A DNA stretch of 64,000 nt. It comes from an uncultured Prevotellaceae bacterium. GTDB lineage: Bacteria > Bacteroidota > Bacteroidia > Bacteroidales > Bacteroidaceae. Shown here piece by piece: positions 33,400 through 41,345 of the stretch. The notes beneath the pieces were generated by a model. It did no database searches and was not told where the DNA came from. It saw only the letters and a list, made by a program, of their open reading frames with translations. The stretch lies in NCBI GenBank assembly GCA_902800585.1, contig CADCEW010000004.1:39153-103152 (forward strand), read 5' to 3'. Numbering within the stretch: the stretch's first letter is position 1; each line of letters begins with the position of its first letter. Both the position numbers and the translations under genes were made by a program.

Positions 33400-34899
33400 T
33401 TATTTCATTATTAAATTTTGAAATTCTGCAAAGCCCTCGCGGTCTTCCGTCAACATATAATATGCCAGCAGGTACTGGTAGGCCATGTGGTTGTCGGTGC
33501 TACCCAGATAGAGGCTCTTGAGCATCTCGGAAGTCACATGGTCGCTGAAGTAAAAGTCCTCCCTGTAGGCCCATTTGCGCAGGCGTCCATATTCGGGATG
33601 ACGGGCTATCGCCTCTTCATTGTCCAACAGCGGCAGCGTCTCATTGGCCCACTCACGGTAGAAGAGGGTCTTCTGCAGGGCGGTAAGATACTTTCTTGCC
33701 ACCTCGTAGTTGCCATTGATGAGGTTGGTCTGTGCCAGCCGCTTGTAGCACCTGCCGCTCTTCTGGAAGTCGAGTATCGCCTCCTGCGCCTCGAAGACTG
33801 TCCGCTGGGCGACATTGATCATACCCAGTTGGTAGAAGGCCTCCGCGGTAGGCATCGGACTGGTTGCATCCTCCTGGACATCTGGCAGAAGACCTGCGAT
33901 ACCGTTCTGGTTGTATTCGAACATGTGTTCCGGGAGCATGCCGTGCATTGCCAATGCGAGGTTCTGCACCGTCACGCCTATCTGGTTGTTGGGTTTCTCT
34001 TTCTGAATGGTCTCGAGTATGCGGTTCCACTGTTGATGGCACGCCATGAAGTCATACTGCATCACCTTCTCCGCCTTGAAGTTTGCGTTCTTCCAGACAA
34101 GACTGCCCATGATGAGGGCAACAAGGAGGAAAGAGAAAAGTGAAGAGTGAAAAGTGAAAAATTTGCTGCCGCCTTTGCCCTTTGACTTTTGCCCTTTGAC
34201 CTTTGACCGTTGGACACGGGCAACAAGTATGCGGACGAAGAGCGGAAGAAGAACGGCTGACAACCATGCGGCATAGAGTAACGTTGGAACGGTTGTCGGG
34301 TAACGATGGTAATGGCTACCGTTCCAGTCAGGTCCTACCATCCAATAAAGGACAGGAATGACGGCGATGAGCAGGAAGCCTCTCCCTTTAGGGGGAAGTT
34401 GGAGGAGGCCCCATATAGCGAGCAGTGTGAGCAGGACAGCCCAGACACCACCCATCAGTGCGTTCTCGTCAAGCAGGAAGAGCCAAAGCAAGAACGAGGG
34501 AACGAAACTCAAACCATAAAGCCATTGAAAATCGCGATTAAGCGAATACAGACCAAGCTTGCTTGAAGTCTGTTGAGCGTGAGCGATTTCGACGAAGTCA
34601 AAATTGACAGTTGACAATTGACAATTAAATAAACGTAGCACCAGCAACTGTATGGCCGAAAGCAGAACGGCGATGATGAGGGCCCCCACCCAGGCATAGA
34701 GGAAGAACTGCGTCGAGAAGCGTCCCAGCAGGTCGGCTATGCCTCCTGGGTGTCTGACGATGTCCCACACATAGGTACTGTCGAAGAGGAACAGTTGGAA
34801 CTGCTCCTGATAGTGCAGGTGGTGTGGGTACGTCAGTCCAAAGAAGAGGAGGACTGCCGTACCGAAGAGAATCGTGCACAAGATATATAAATGCTTCAT
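33400..34899 (-). CDS. DUF6057-like membrane protein (third copy)
   Basis: 499 aa polytopic membrane protein with several N-terminal spans and a soluble helical C-terminal half (from about 280), clearly related in layout to the other DUF6057-type proteins but shorter and diverged. 18 bases upstream of its PD40 partner. It is unusual in carrying three repeat-derived in-frame inserts: near residues 93-101 (CQLSTVNF), near 163-170 (QLPPKGRGF) and near 231-256 (RSKVKGQKSKGKGG...). These fall between membrane spans, where they may be tolerated. Expressed from a consensus promoter upstream. Confidence 0.72.
   Translation of the reverse strand: MKHLYILCTILFGTAVLLFFGLTYPHHLHYQEQFQLFLFDSTYVWDIVRHPGGIADLLGRFSTQFFLYAWVGALIIAVLLSAIQLLVLRLFNCQLSTVNFDFVEIAHAQQTSSKLGLYSLNRDFQWLYGLSFVPSFLLWLFLLDENALMGGVWAVLLTLLAIWGLLQLPPKGRGFLLIAVIPVLYWMVGPDWNGSHYHRYPTTVPTLLYAAWLSAVLLPLFVRILVARVQRSKVKGQKSKGKGGSKFFTFHSSLFSFLLVALIMGSLVWKNANFKAEKVMQYDFMACHQQWNRILETIQKEKPNNQIGVTVQNLALAMHGMLPEHMFEYNQNGIAGLLPDVQEDATSPMPTAEAFYQLGMINVAQRTVFEAQEAILDFQKSGRCYKRLAQTNLINGNYEVARKYLTALQKTLFYREWANETLPLLDNEEAIARHPEYGRLRKWAYREDFYFSDHVTSEMLKSLYLGSTDNHMAYQYLLAYYMLTEDREGFAEFQNLIMK
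34132..34212. repeat. In-frame simple repeat in DUF6057 gene
   Basis: Two adjoining blocks: AGTGAAAAGTGAAGAGTG type and CCTTTGACTTTTGCC type heptamer-like repeats, translated as a basic linker (RSKVKGQKSKGKGG) and FFTFHSSLFSF. Confidence 0.65.
34376..34412. repeat. In-frame GC-rich repeat in DUF6057 gene
   Basis: CCTCTCCCTTTAGGGGGAAG type palindromic repeat read as LPPKGRGF. Confidence 0.55.
34600..34629. repeat. In-frame TTGACAATTGAC repeat in DUF6057 gene
   Basis: ATTGACAGTTGACAATTGAC repeat read as NCQLSTVNF. The same repeat occurs outside genes at 41214-41235. Confidence 0.65.
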
Positions 34900-34930
34900 T
34901 ATAATTAAGGGTCAAACATGCCTAATAGTG

Positions 34931-34962
34931 CAAAGATAGATACAATAGTTAGAATTCCCAAA
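34931..34962 (-). promoter_or_regulatory. Promoter of third DUF6057-PD40 operon
   Basis: Leftward: -33 TTTG (34962-34959), 20-base spacer, -7 TATCTTTG (34938-34931), 31 bases before the ATG at 34899. Full consensus, so possibly constitutive. Confidence 0.85.
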
Positions 34963-35027
34963 CTTTTTTCTTAAAATCTTATAGTCTCCATAAAATTTTA
35001 GTATTAAGAATTAACACAACTATTACT

Positions 35028-36278
35028 CTACTTCAGTACGGCTATCTGTATGTCTTGGGTATCTGTGTTCTTTCCTAACAGGAACTTGTCGATAAAAGCA
35101 AGCACCTCAGGATATTGCTTTTCAGGAAGCATACAATGTGGATGGTCTCCGATGATGGAATACCCCATACGGTCTTCTATACCGAAGAATTGCCATACTT
35201 TGCGTGCAGCAATAGCTGAGGCAAGCATGGCTGGATCAGAAAGCCAAGGATAGTCTGGATTACCTATGAGCAACAGGGCGCGTGGACAGACCATCGCACA
35301 GAGTTCATGCTGGTCGTAGGGTAACCGATAGACGGAGTCGCCACGGAACGTGTCATACTGGCTCTGGAGGAACCAGTGGTAGTCCGTCTTATCGATATCC
35401 TCCACCTTCTCCGTCGACTCATGTGACTTACGCCACGCTGCAGCACCGCCACCACCAGGTTCCTGCGCAATCGTGAGAGCTACACGCTCATCGAAGGCAC
35501 CACAGTAGAGTGCCATCTTACCAGCATAGGAACAACCTGTGACACCGATATGCTGCATGTCAATCTTCGTCTGTTCTTCTCCTAATATCTGCAAACCGTC
35601 CAGCAGGCGGCTCAGTCCCCAAGCCCATTCACTATAGGCACCATTGTCCTTCAAATCAGGATAGAGGCGGTCGAAGTTATGTTCTCCTCTCTCATGATGT
35701 GCGCCCCACTGTCCGTAGTCGTTGACTTGTTTCTCGTGGAAGGTCATACGGGCGATGGGACGGTCGTCGAAGAGTTGTTTGGGCAGACTGATCATGCTGG
35801 TGCCAATCATCAAGGCGTAGGGTGCCTTGCCCGTCTTGGGATATTGTATCTCAGAGCGCAGCGTCAACGTCTGCCCATTCACTGTCACGTCAACGATGAG
35901 CGTGTCACCATCCATGCGTGCCTTGATATTCTTTCTGTCTACAGCAGGTTTTTGGCCGATACCGTAATGTTGTATTTCTTCGGCAATCTCGCTGCGGCGA
36001 CGCTCCCATTCGCTGAAACTGCTGACCTTTCCTTCTCCGTTGCTCCATGCAAGAGGGTCAGGTAACTCACGACATTCTGGCAACTGGTCATAGCCAGGCA
36101 TAGCAGGAGCCGGGAAAGCCTTGCCGGTATGTTCCTCCCGATAGACGAGCGGTATCTGATTTTGTGCTGTCTGATTCTGTTTATTGTCTGAGACAAAACC
36201 TCCTTTCTGCCAAGGTTCTGCAGCCTGTACGACTGATATGACAGAAAGGAGGATGATGGTAATGATTGATTTCTTCAT
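35028..36278 (-). CDS. CE15 glucuronoyl esterase
   Basis: 416 aa exported serine esterase that splits ester links between 4-O-methyl-glucuronic acid of xylan and lignin alcohols. Signal peptide 1-19. Alpha/beta-hydrolase fold with GVTGCSYAGKMAL (nucleophile S250), the CE15-type QEPGGGGAAAWR segment (E273 possible acid) and the C-terminal GDHPHC (H379 or H381). Family members usually read GCSRxGK; here the arginine thought to help the oxyanion hole is tyrosine. It begins 6 bases after the GH10-CE1 gene, so the two are co-transcribed and would release lignin-linked and ferulated xylan together. Confidence 0.87.
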   Translation of the reverse strand: MKKSIITIILLSVISVVQAAEPWQKGGFVSDNKQNQTAQNQIPLVYREEHTGKAFPAPAMPGYDQLPECRELPDPLAWSNGEGKVSSFSEWERRRSEIAEEIQHYGIGQKPAVDRKNIKARMDGDTLIVDVTVNGQTLTLRSEIQYPKTGKAPYALMIGTSMISLPKQLFDDRPIARMTFHEKQVNDYGQWGAHHERGEHNFDRLYPDLKDNGAYSEWAWGLSRLLDGLQILGEEQTKIDMQHIGVTGCSYAGKMALYCGAFDERVALTIAQEPGGGGAAAWRKSHESTEKVEDIDKTDYHWFLQSQYDTFRGDSVYRLPYDQHELCAMVCPRALLLIGNPDYPWLSDPAMLASAIAARKVWQFFGIEDRMGYSIIGDHPHCMLPEKQYPEVLAFIDKFLLGKNTDTQDIQIAVLK

Positions 36279-36284
36279 AAATGC

Positions 36285-38465
36285 TTACTTGAAGAAAAGC
36301 TGAGCCATCTGATACAGGCTTCTTCTCCATGTGAGGAACTCATGGGCAGTACCCTCAGAGATCAGTCCGTGAGCATCAAAGCCGGCAGCCTTCAGTGCCT
36401 CCACGCTCTTGTTGATGCCATCGGGATTCTCCTTGTCACCACAACTCTCGAAGATAACCTTCACAGCCTTAGGATCCTTGATTTCGTCAGGCATATAGGT
36501 ACCGCCGCTCAGCAGTCCCCAGTAGCCGAAGACCTCAGGACGACGCAGGGTGATGAGTTTGGTCTCCATACCACCCATTGACAGACCAGCCAGCGCACGG
36601 TTCCACTTGCCTTCCTTCGTCAGGAATTGCTTTTCGATAACGGGAATAAGCTCGTCGATAAGCAGTGTCTCGAACTCCTTCGCAGTGAACTGTCCGATAG
36701 AACCGAACTTGAAGTCGTTGGTCAGGCCATAGGCCATGACAACGATGAAGGGCTTGATCTTGCCGTCGGCAATCAGGTTGTCCATGATGATGCCAGCCTT
36801 ACCTTGTACGGGCCAACTGGTCTCGTTCTCACCCCAACCATGCTGCAGGTACAGAACGGGATAACGCTCCTGAGTAGCCTTGGCTCCCTTGCCGATCATT
36901 TTACCGTATGAAGGTGGCAGATAGACATTGGCAGTCTGCATCTTGCCTGTGCTCTCAGACCAGAAGTTCACCTGCTCGATATTGCCGTGAGGAATGTCCT
37001 TGCGCCAGGCGTAGATGTCCTGATCAACAGCAGGAATCTCGATACCGCTCTCCCAACGGCAAGAGCCGAAGTAGTTATGTGTGCCGGGGTCGTTGAAGAC
37101 GCCACCGTCGATGGTGAGGTGATAGTAGTGGAAACCAGGATCCATCGGACCCTCTGTCGTTCCTACCCATACACCATCCTTATCCTTGCGCAGTACAGTA
37201 CCGCCACGACCACCAAGACCCAGACTTACAATCACGGACTTAGCATCGGGAGCCTCTATGCGGAAGCGGGCAAAACCCTCGCTATTCACCTGCGGATACT
37301 CCTGTCCAGGCTGGTTCATGGGGTTGGCTACCCAGTCATCTTTAGGTACATAGTTATCGCGTGCAACATCGAAGTCGCGGATGACAGCCAGTGAACGCTT
37401 CGCCTTGAAGTTCTCGTCGAAAGGCAGCGGATGGTTGTTGACACCCAGCCAGGAGTCCTTGTCGCTCAGGTTCCAGAAAGTCACGTTCTTGATGACATCC
37501 TTATGCTTACGGAAGACTTTGAAGATACGGTTGTACTGGTCTTCCTGAATGGTAGCGATATAGGGAGCCTGTGGCTTAGCCTCACCACGTGAGAACATCA
37601 ACTGACCACCACTCTCCATATTGGTACGCAGGTCAAGTTCAGTGATATGGATGGTATTCACAATCTCGCTGAAACGAGAGATAGCCTTGTCGAGAGCCTC
37701 CTCGTCGGGGAAATAGATGTTATAGTGACCCTGCATACCGATACCGTCGATGGGTACACCAGCATCCTTCATCTTCTTCACCATCGTATAGATACGCTCA
37801 CGCTTACCAGGATCAACGGTGCTGTAGTCGTTATAGATCAGCACACCTGTCGGGTCAGCCTCGCGGGCAAACTCGAAAGCCTTGGCGATGAACTCGTCGC
37901 CACAGAGTTGGAAGTGCTTGCTCTGACGATAAGGACTGGGAGTAGCACCTGGACGGAACATCATGTTGTCGTCGGCGATAGCCTCGTTTACAACGTCCCA
38001 TGCATATACCACATCCTTATAGCGGTTGACTACAGTATGGATATGATCGCGCAGACGCTCGTAGAACACCTCCTTCTTCACGGGCTTACCCTTCTTGTCG
38101 GTAAACATCCAGTCGGCAAACTGAGAGTGCCAGCACAGACAGTGACCACGCATCTTGATACCGTTCTCACGGCAGAAGTTAGCAATCTTGTCGGCCTTCT
38201 CAAAGTTCCAAACGCCCTCCTTCGGATGGATTTCGCCTGGTTTCCAGTCATTCTCGGCAGTCACACTGTTAAACTGCTTCTTGATAATCTCGATTTGAGC
38301 GGGATCAGTCACATTCGTCTGATTGACAGCCACACCAATCGTGAAGTAATCCTTATAGGCATCCTTCAAACCAGGACCTGCGGCATAATCTACAGGGCGT
38401 CCCCACTGTGCAAAAATGGACGTGCTGCTTACGAGCAATACGGTCAGTAAAAATAATTTTCTCAT
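36285..38465 (-). CDS. xyn10D-fae1A: GH10 xylanase - CE1 feruloyl esterase fusion
   Basis: 726 aa bifunctional secreted enzyme. Signal peptide 1-19. GH10 barrel about 30-375 with WDVVNEA (acid/base E161) and ITELDLR (nucleophile E276). Then a CBM48/isoamylase-N-like beta domain (about 405-490) and a CE1 alpha/beta-hydrolase (about 500-726) with LAGLSMGG (S629), SCGDKENPDG and [10 protein letters not shown]. It cuts the xylan backbone and removes ferulate. The domain order equals the characterised Xyn10D-Fae1A of P. ruminicola 23, hence the symbol. First gene of a two-gene operon with CE15; divergent from the GH9 gene across 234 bases. Confidence 0.93.
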   Translation of the reverse strand: MRKLFLLTVLLVSSTSIFAQWGRPVDYAAGPGLKDAYKDYFTIGVAVNQTNVTDPAQIEIIKKQFNSVTAENDWKPGEIHPKEGVWNFEKADKIANFCRENGIKMRGHCLCWHSQFADWMFTDKKGKPVKKEVFYERLRDHIHTVVNRYKDVVYAWDVVNEAIADDNMMFRPGATPSPYRQSKHFQLCGDEFIAKAFEFAREADPTGVLIYNDYSTVDPGKRERIYTMVKKMKDAGVPIDGIGMQGHYNIYFPDEEALDKAISRFSEIVNTIHITELDLRTNMESGGQLMFSRGEAKPQAPYIATIQEDQYNRIFKVFRKHKDVIKNVTFWNLSDKDSWLGVNNHPLPFDENFKAKRSLAVIRDFDVARDNYVPKDDWVANPMNQPGQEYPQVNSEGFARFRIEAPDAKSVIVSLGLGGRGGTVLRKDKDGVWVGTTEGPMDPGFHYYHLTIDGGVFNDPGTHNYFGSCRWESGIEIPAVDQDIYAWRKDIPHGNIEQVNFWSESTGKMQTANVYLPPSYGKMIGKGAKATQERYPVLYLQHGWGENETSWPVQGKAGIIMDNLIADGKIKPFIVVMAYGLTNDFKFGSIGQFTAKEFETLLIDELIPVIEKQFLTKEGKWNRALAGLSMGGMETKLITLRRPEVFGYWGLLSGGTYMPDEIKDPKAVKVIFESCGDKENPDGINKSVEALKAAGFDAHGLISEGTAHEFLTWRRSLYQMAQLFFK

Positions 38466-38531
38466 AGTTATAAAAATTTTGTTGTTAAGTTTTTTGTGTT
38501 ATTTGTCGAAAGTTTATTCGAAATTCGGTTA

Positions 38532-38539
38532 CAAAGATA
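38532..38539 (-). promoter_or_regulatory. -7 box for xyn10D-fae1A operon
   Basis: Leftward TATCTTTG, 66 bases before the ATG. No -33 TTTG at the usual distance, consistent with an activator-dependent promoter. Confidence 0.5.
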
Positions 38540-38623
38540 CGAACAATTATTGATATATTCTTTATTTTTTGTATTATAAAATGATATAAGATGTTACATA
38601 TACTAAAAAAATATGTGAAAAAC

Positions 38624-38655
38624 ATTGAAGATATCGATAAAAATGACTATCTTTG
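38624..38655 (+). promoter_or_regulatory. GH9 gene promoter
   Basis: -33 ATTG (38624-38627), 20-base spacer, -7 TATCTTTG (38648-38655), 44 bases before the ATG. Confidence 0.65.
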
Positions 38656-38699
38656 CGATAATCTTCAATAATAAACCAATCAACAAAAACTGATAATCA

Positions 38700-41216
38700 A
38701 TGATGAGAAAACTTTTAACAGGCTTAACATTGCTGGCAGTGCAAATGCTGTCAGCACAGACTTTTCAACTGCTTCCTGACGGCTATTTCAATCAAGGGGG
38801 TGTGGATGTGATGGCGTTCAGCGACTTCTATCCTGAGGGACATCAGGGTGGTGTCTGTGTGATAATGAACGGACAGCGTATTGCGACCAACGGTGACATC
38901 CGCATGGAGGCGACACCAGGACAGTGGCAACCAGTACCCAAACAACTCAGTAGGAAGGTGGAGGGCAACAGGATTATCACGACGTTGTGCTATCCTGACT
39001 CTTCCCGTCATCTCACTGGTTTCAATCCGATGGTATATCCCGACTATCAGTTCACCTATCAGGTGAATGTAGAGAGTCAGGGTGGGAGCATCGTTGTTAC
39101 CGTCGACTTAGACAAGCCCGTGCCAGACTTCCTGTTAGGGAAGGTGGGCTTTAACTTGGAGTTCTATCCTGGTTGGCTGTTTGGTAAACCGTGGTTGATG
39201 GATAACCAGTCGGGCATCTATCCGCAACAGCCTAATTCACCCATGATGACGACGCCTGCCAATAACCAGCATATCGGTGACTTCTTTAACAGTAAGAGAC
39301 AGAAGGCAGACATCGACCACCTGAATGCGACGGGTTACAGTCCTTATACGGCAGACCAGTTGATAGCTGCGCCCTATGCCGTAGGACGTAAGTTCACGTC
39401 TCGTCCTGACGACCCCTATAGCAAGCTGACGATAGAGTCGCTGAAGGAGCCGCTGAAACTCTATGACGGACGCATGAACCATAACAACGGCTGGTTCGTG
39501 TTGCGCAGTGACATCAAGGCGGGTGCGACAAAAGGTGCTGTGAAGTGGGTGATAACACCTAACGTTGTCAGCGACTGGCAGTACAGTCCTGTGGTGCAGA
39601 CCTCTCAGATAGGCTATCATCCCATGCAGGAGAAACAGGCCATCATTGAGACGGATGCCCGTGAAAACAGTCTGGCACAGGCACAACTGATTCGTATCGG
39701 TGCCGAAGGCGAGACAGTTGCCAAGACGATACAACCTACCGTATGGGGTAAGTTCCTGCGCTACCGCTATCTGAAGGTAGACTTCAGTGATGTCCGTCAG
39801 CCAGGTCTTTATAAGATAAGGTACGCGAAATCGGAGTCTTCCGTCTTCCGTATCGCTGCCGATGTCTACGACCGTGGTGTGTGGCAACCTGTCATCGAGT
39901 ATTTCCTCCCAGTGCAGATGTGTCACATGCGTGTCAGCGAGAAATACCGTGTCTGGCATGATGCCTGTCACATGGACGATGCCCGCATGGCGGTCGTCGG
40001 CAACCATATCGACGGCTACGCCCAACAGCCCGGCTTGTCGAAATACAATGCAGGGGATATCGTTCCTGGAGTGAATATCGGTGGTTGGCACGATGCTGGT
40101 GACTTCGACCTTCGTATCGAGTCGCAGGCAGGCGAGGCGTATATCCTTGCCCTTGCCTATGAGGCCTTCCGTCCTGATATCGACGTGACAGCCATCGACC
40201 AACAGCGTCATCAGGTTGAAATCCATGAACCTGACGGCAAGAACGATATCCTGCAACAGATAGAGAATGGTGCCTTGACAGTGGTACGTAGCTATCAGGC
40301 ATTAGGCAGACTTTATCGTGGTATCATCTGTAACAACCTCCGCCAGTATGTGTTGTTGGGCGATGCTGCCGCTATGACCGACGGACAGATTGGTAATGAT
40401 GACGATCGCTGGATATATACCGAGGATAATCCTATGCGTGCCTTATCCACCGTTGCCCAGTTGGCTGGTGCCAGTCGTGCACTCAAAGGTTATAACGATG
40501 CACTCAGCAAAGAGTGTCTGGATATTGCCACTACCGTCTATGACCAGACACAGGTGAGTGGTTTCATGGAAGGCATGAAGATGCAGGCTGCCGTAGAACT
40601 CTATCTAACCACAGGACAGCAGTCCTATCTTGACTTCATCCTGGACCATCAGGAAATGGCTATCAAGGGCATCAACCGTTCTGGTTGGTTCATGGCTCGT
40701 GTCGTCCAGAAGATGGAGACGATGAACGACGAGTGCGCTCGGACATTTGCTGAGGCCTTCCGTGCTGCCCTGCCCGGCTATCGTGCTGCATTGGAGAAAC
40801 AGGCAGCCGAGACGCCCTATGGTGTTCCTTATCGTCCGTCTATCTGGGGTGCAGGCTGGGACATCCAGCGCTTTGGTTTTGAATACTATTTCCTGACGAG
40901 TGCTTATCCCGACATCTTCCCCAAAGAAACGGTGTTCAATGCCCTCAATTTCATCCTCGGCTGTCACCCGGGCAGCAATAATGCCTCATTTGCCTCAGGC
41001 GTGGGTGCCAAGTCCGCCACAGTGGCATATGGCTTGAATCGTGCCGACTGGTCGTACATCCCTGGTGGTGTCGTCTCAGGTACAGCCCTCATCCGTCCCG
41101 ACTTCCCCGAATTCCTAGAGTTCCCCTTCCTCTGGCAACAAGTGGAGTATGTCTTAGGCGGAGGCTCGTCCCACTACATGTTCTTGGTATTGGCAGCACA
41201 ACAGTTATTAAATTGA
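38700..41216 (+). CDS. GH9 endoglucanase-type hydrolase
   Basis: 838 aa secreted inverting glycosidase. Signal peptide to about residue 20. A long N-terminal beta region (about 20-300) precedes a CelD-N-like Ig domain (about 300-385, QTSQIGYHPMQEKQAII) and the GH9 (alpha/alpha)6 domain (about 395-838). GGWHDAGDFDL gives catalytic base candidates D465 and D468. The C-terminal acid region reads LEFPFLWQQVEYVLGGG, different from the common NE-x-A-x-x-Y-N of cellulases, so substrate may not be plain cellulose; beta-glucan or another backbone is possible. Divergently transcribed from xyn10D-fae1A, with its own promoter. Confidence 0.85.
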   Translation: MMRKLLTGLTLLAVQMLSAQTFQLLPDGYFNQGGVDVMAFSDFYPEGHQGGVCVIMNGQRIATNGDIRMEATPGQWQPVPKQLSRKVEGNRIITTLCYPDSSRHLTGFNPMVYPDYQFTYQVNVESQGGSIVVTVDLDKPVPDFLLGKVGFNLEFYPGWLFGKPWLMDNQSGIYPQQPNSPMMTTPANNQHIGDFFNSKRQKADIDHLNATGYSPYTADQLIAAPYAVGRKFTSRPDDPYSKLTIESLKEPLKLYDGRMNHNNGWFVLRSDIKAGATKGAVKWVITPNVVSDWQYSPVVQTSQIGYHPMQEKQAIIETDARENSLAQAQLIRIGAEGETVAKTIQPTVWGKFLRYRYLKVDFSDVRQPGLYKIRYAKSESSVFRIAADVYDRGVWQPVIEYFLPVQMCHMRVSEKYRVWHDACHMDDARMAVVGNHIDGYAQQPGLSKYNAGDIVPGVNIGGWHDAGDFDLRIESQAGEAYILALAYEAFRPDIDVTAIDQQRHQVEIHEPDGKNDILQQIENGALTVVRSYQALGRLYRGIICNNLRQYVLLGDAAAMTDGQIGNDDDRWIYTEDNPMRALSTVAQLAGASRALKGYNDALSKECLDIATTVYDQTQVSGFMEGMKMQAAVELYLTTGQQSYLDFILDHQEMAIKGINRSGWFMARVVQKMETMNDECARTFAEAFRAALPGYRAALEKQAAETPYGVPYRPSIWGAGWDIQRFGFEYYFLTSAYPDIFPKETVFNALNFILGCHPGSNNASFASGVGAKSATVAYGLNRADWSYIPGGVVSGTALIRPDFPEFLEFPFLWQQVEYVLGGGSSHYMFLVLAAQQLLN

Positions 41217-41239
41217 CAGTTGACAATTGACAAATAATT

Positions 41240-41273
41240 ACAGAGTCGCACTGAGGAATCAATGCGACTCTGT
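41240..41273. terminator. Bidirectional terminator between GH9 and GH97
   Basis: Perfect 11-bp stem ACAGAGTCGCA / complement with 12-base loop between convergent genes. A second, weaker stem (ATCACAAT / ATTGTGAT, about 41300-41345) is followed by T residues on the plus strand. Confidence 0.65.
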
Positions 41274-41345
41274 TAATGAAATATTAACTTTATGTCGAGG
41301 ATCACAATGAAAGTCTATTCTTTACTTCTTTTTTTATTGTGATTT

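Noticed and set aside
39237-40256. 339-codon antisense frame within the GH9 gene
   Set aside because: Mirror of the GH9 coding pattern; low-complexity composition and no recognisable domain.
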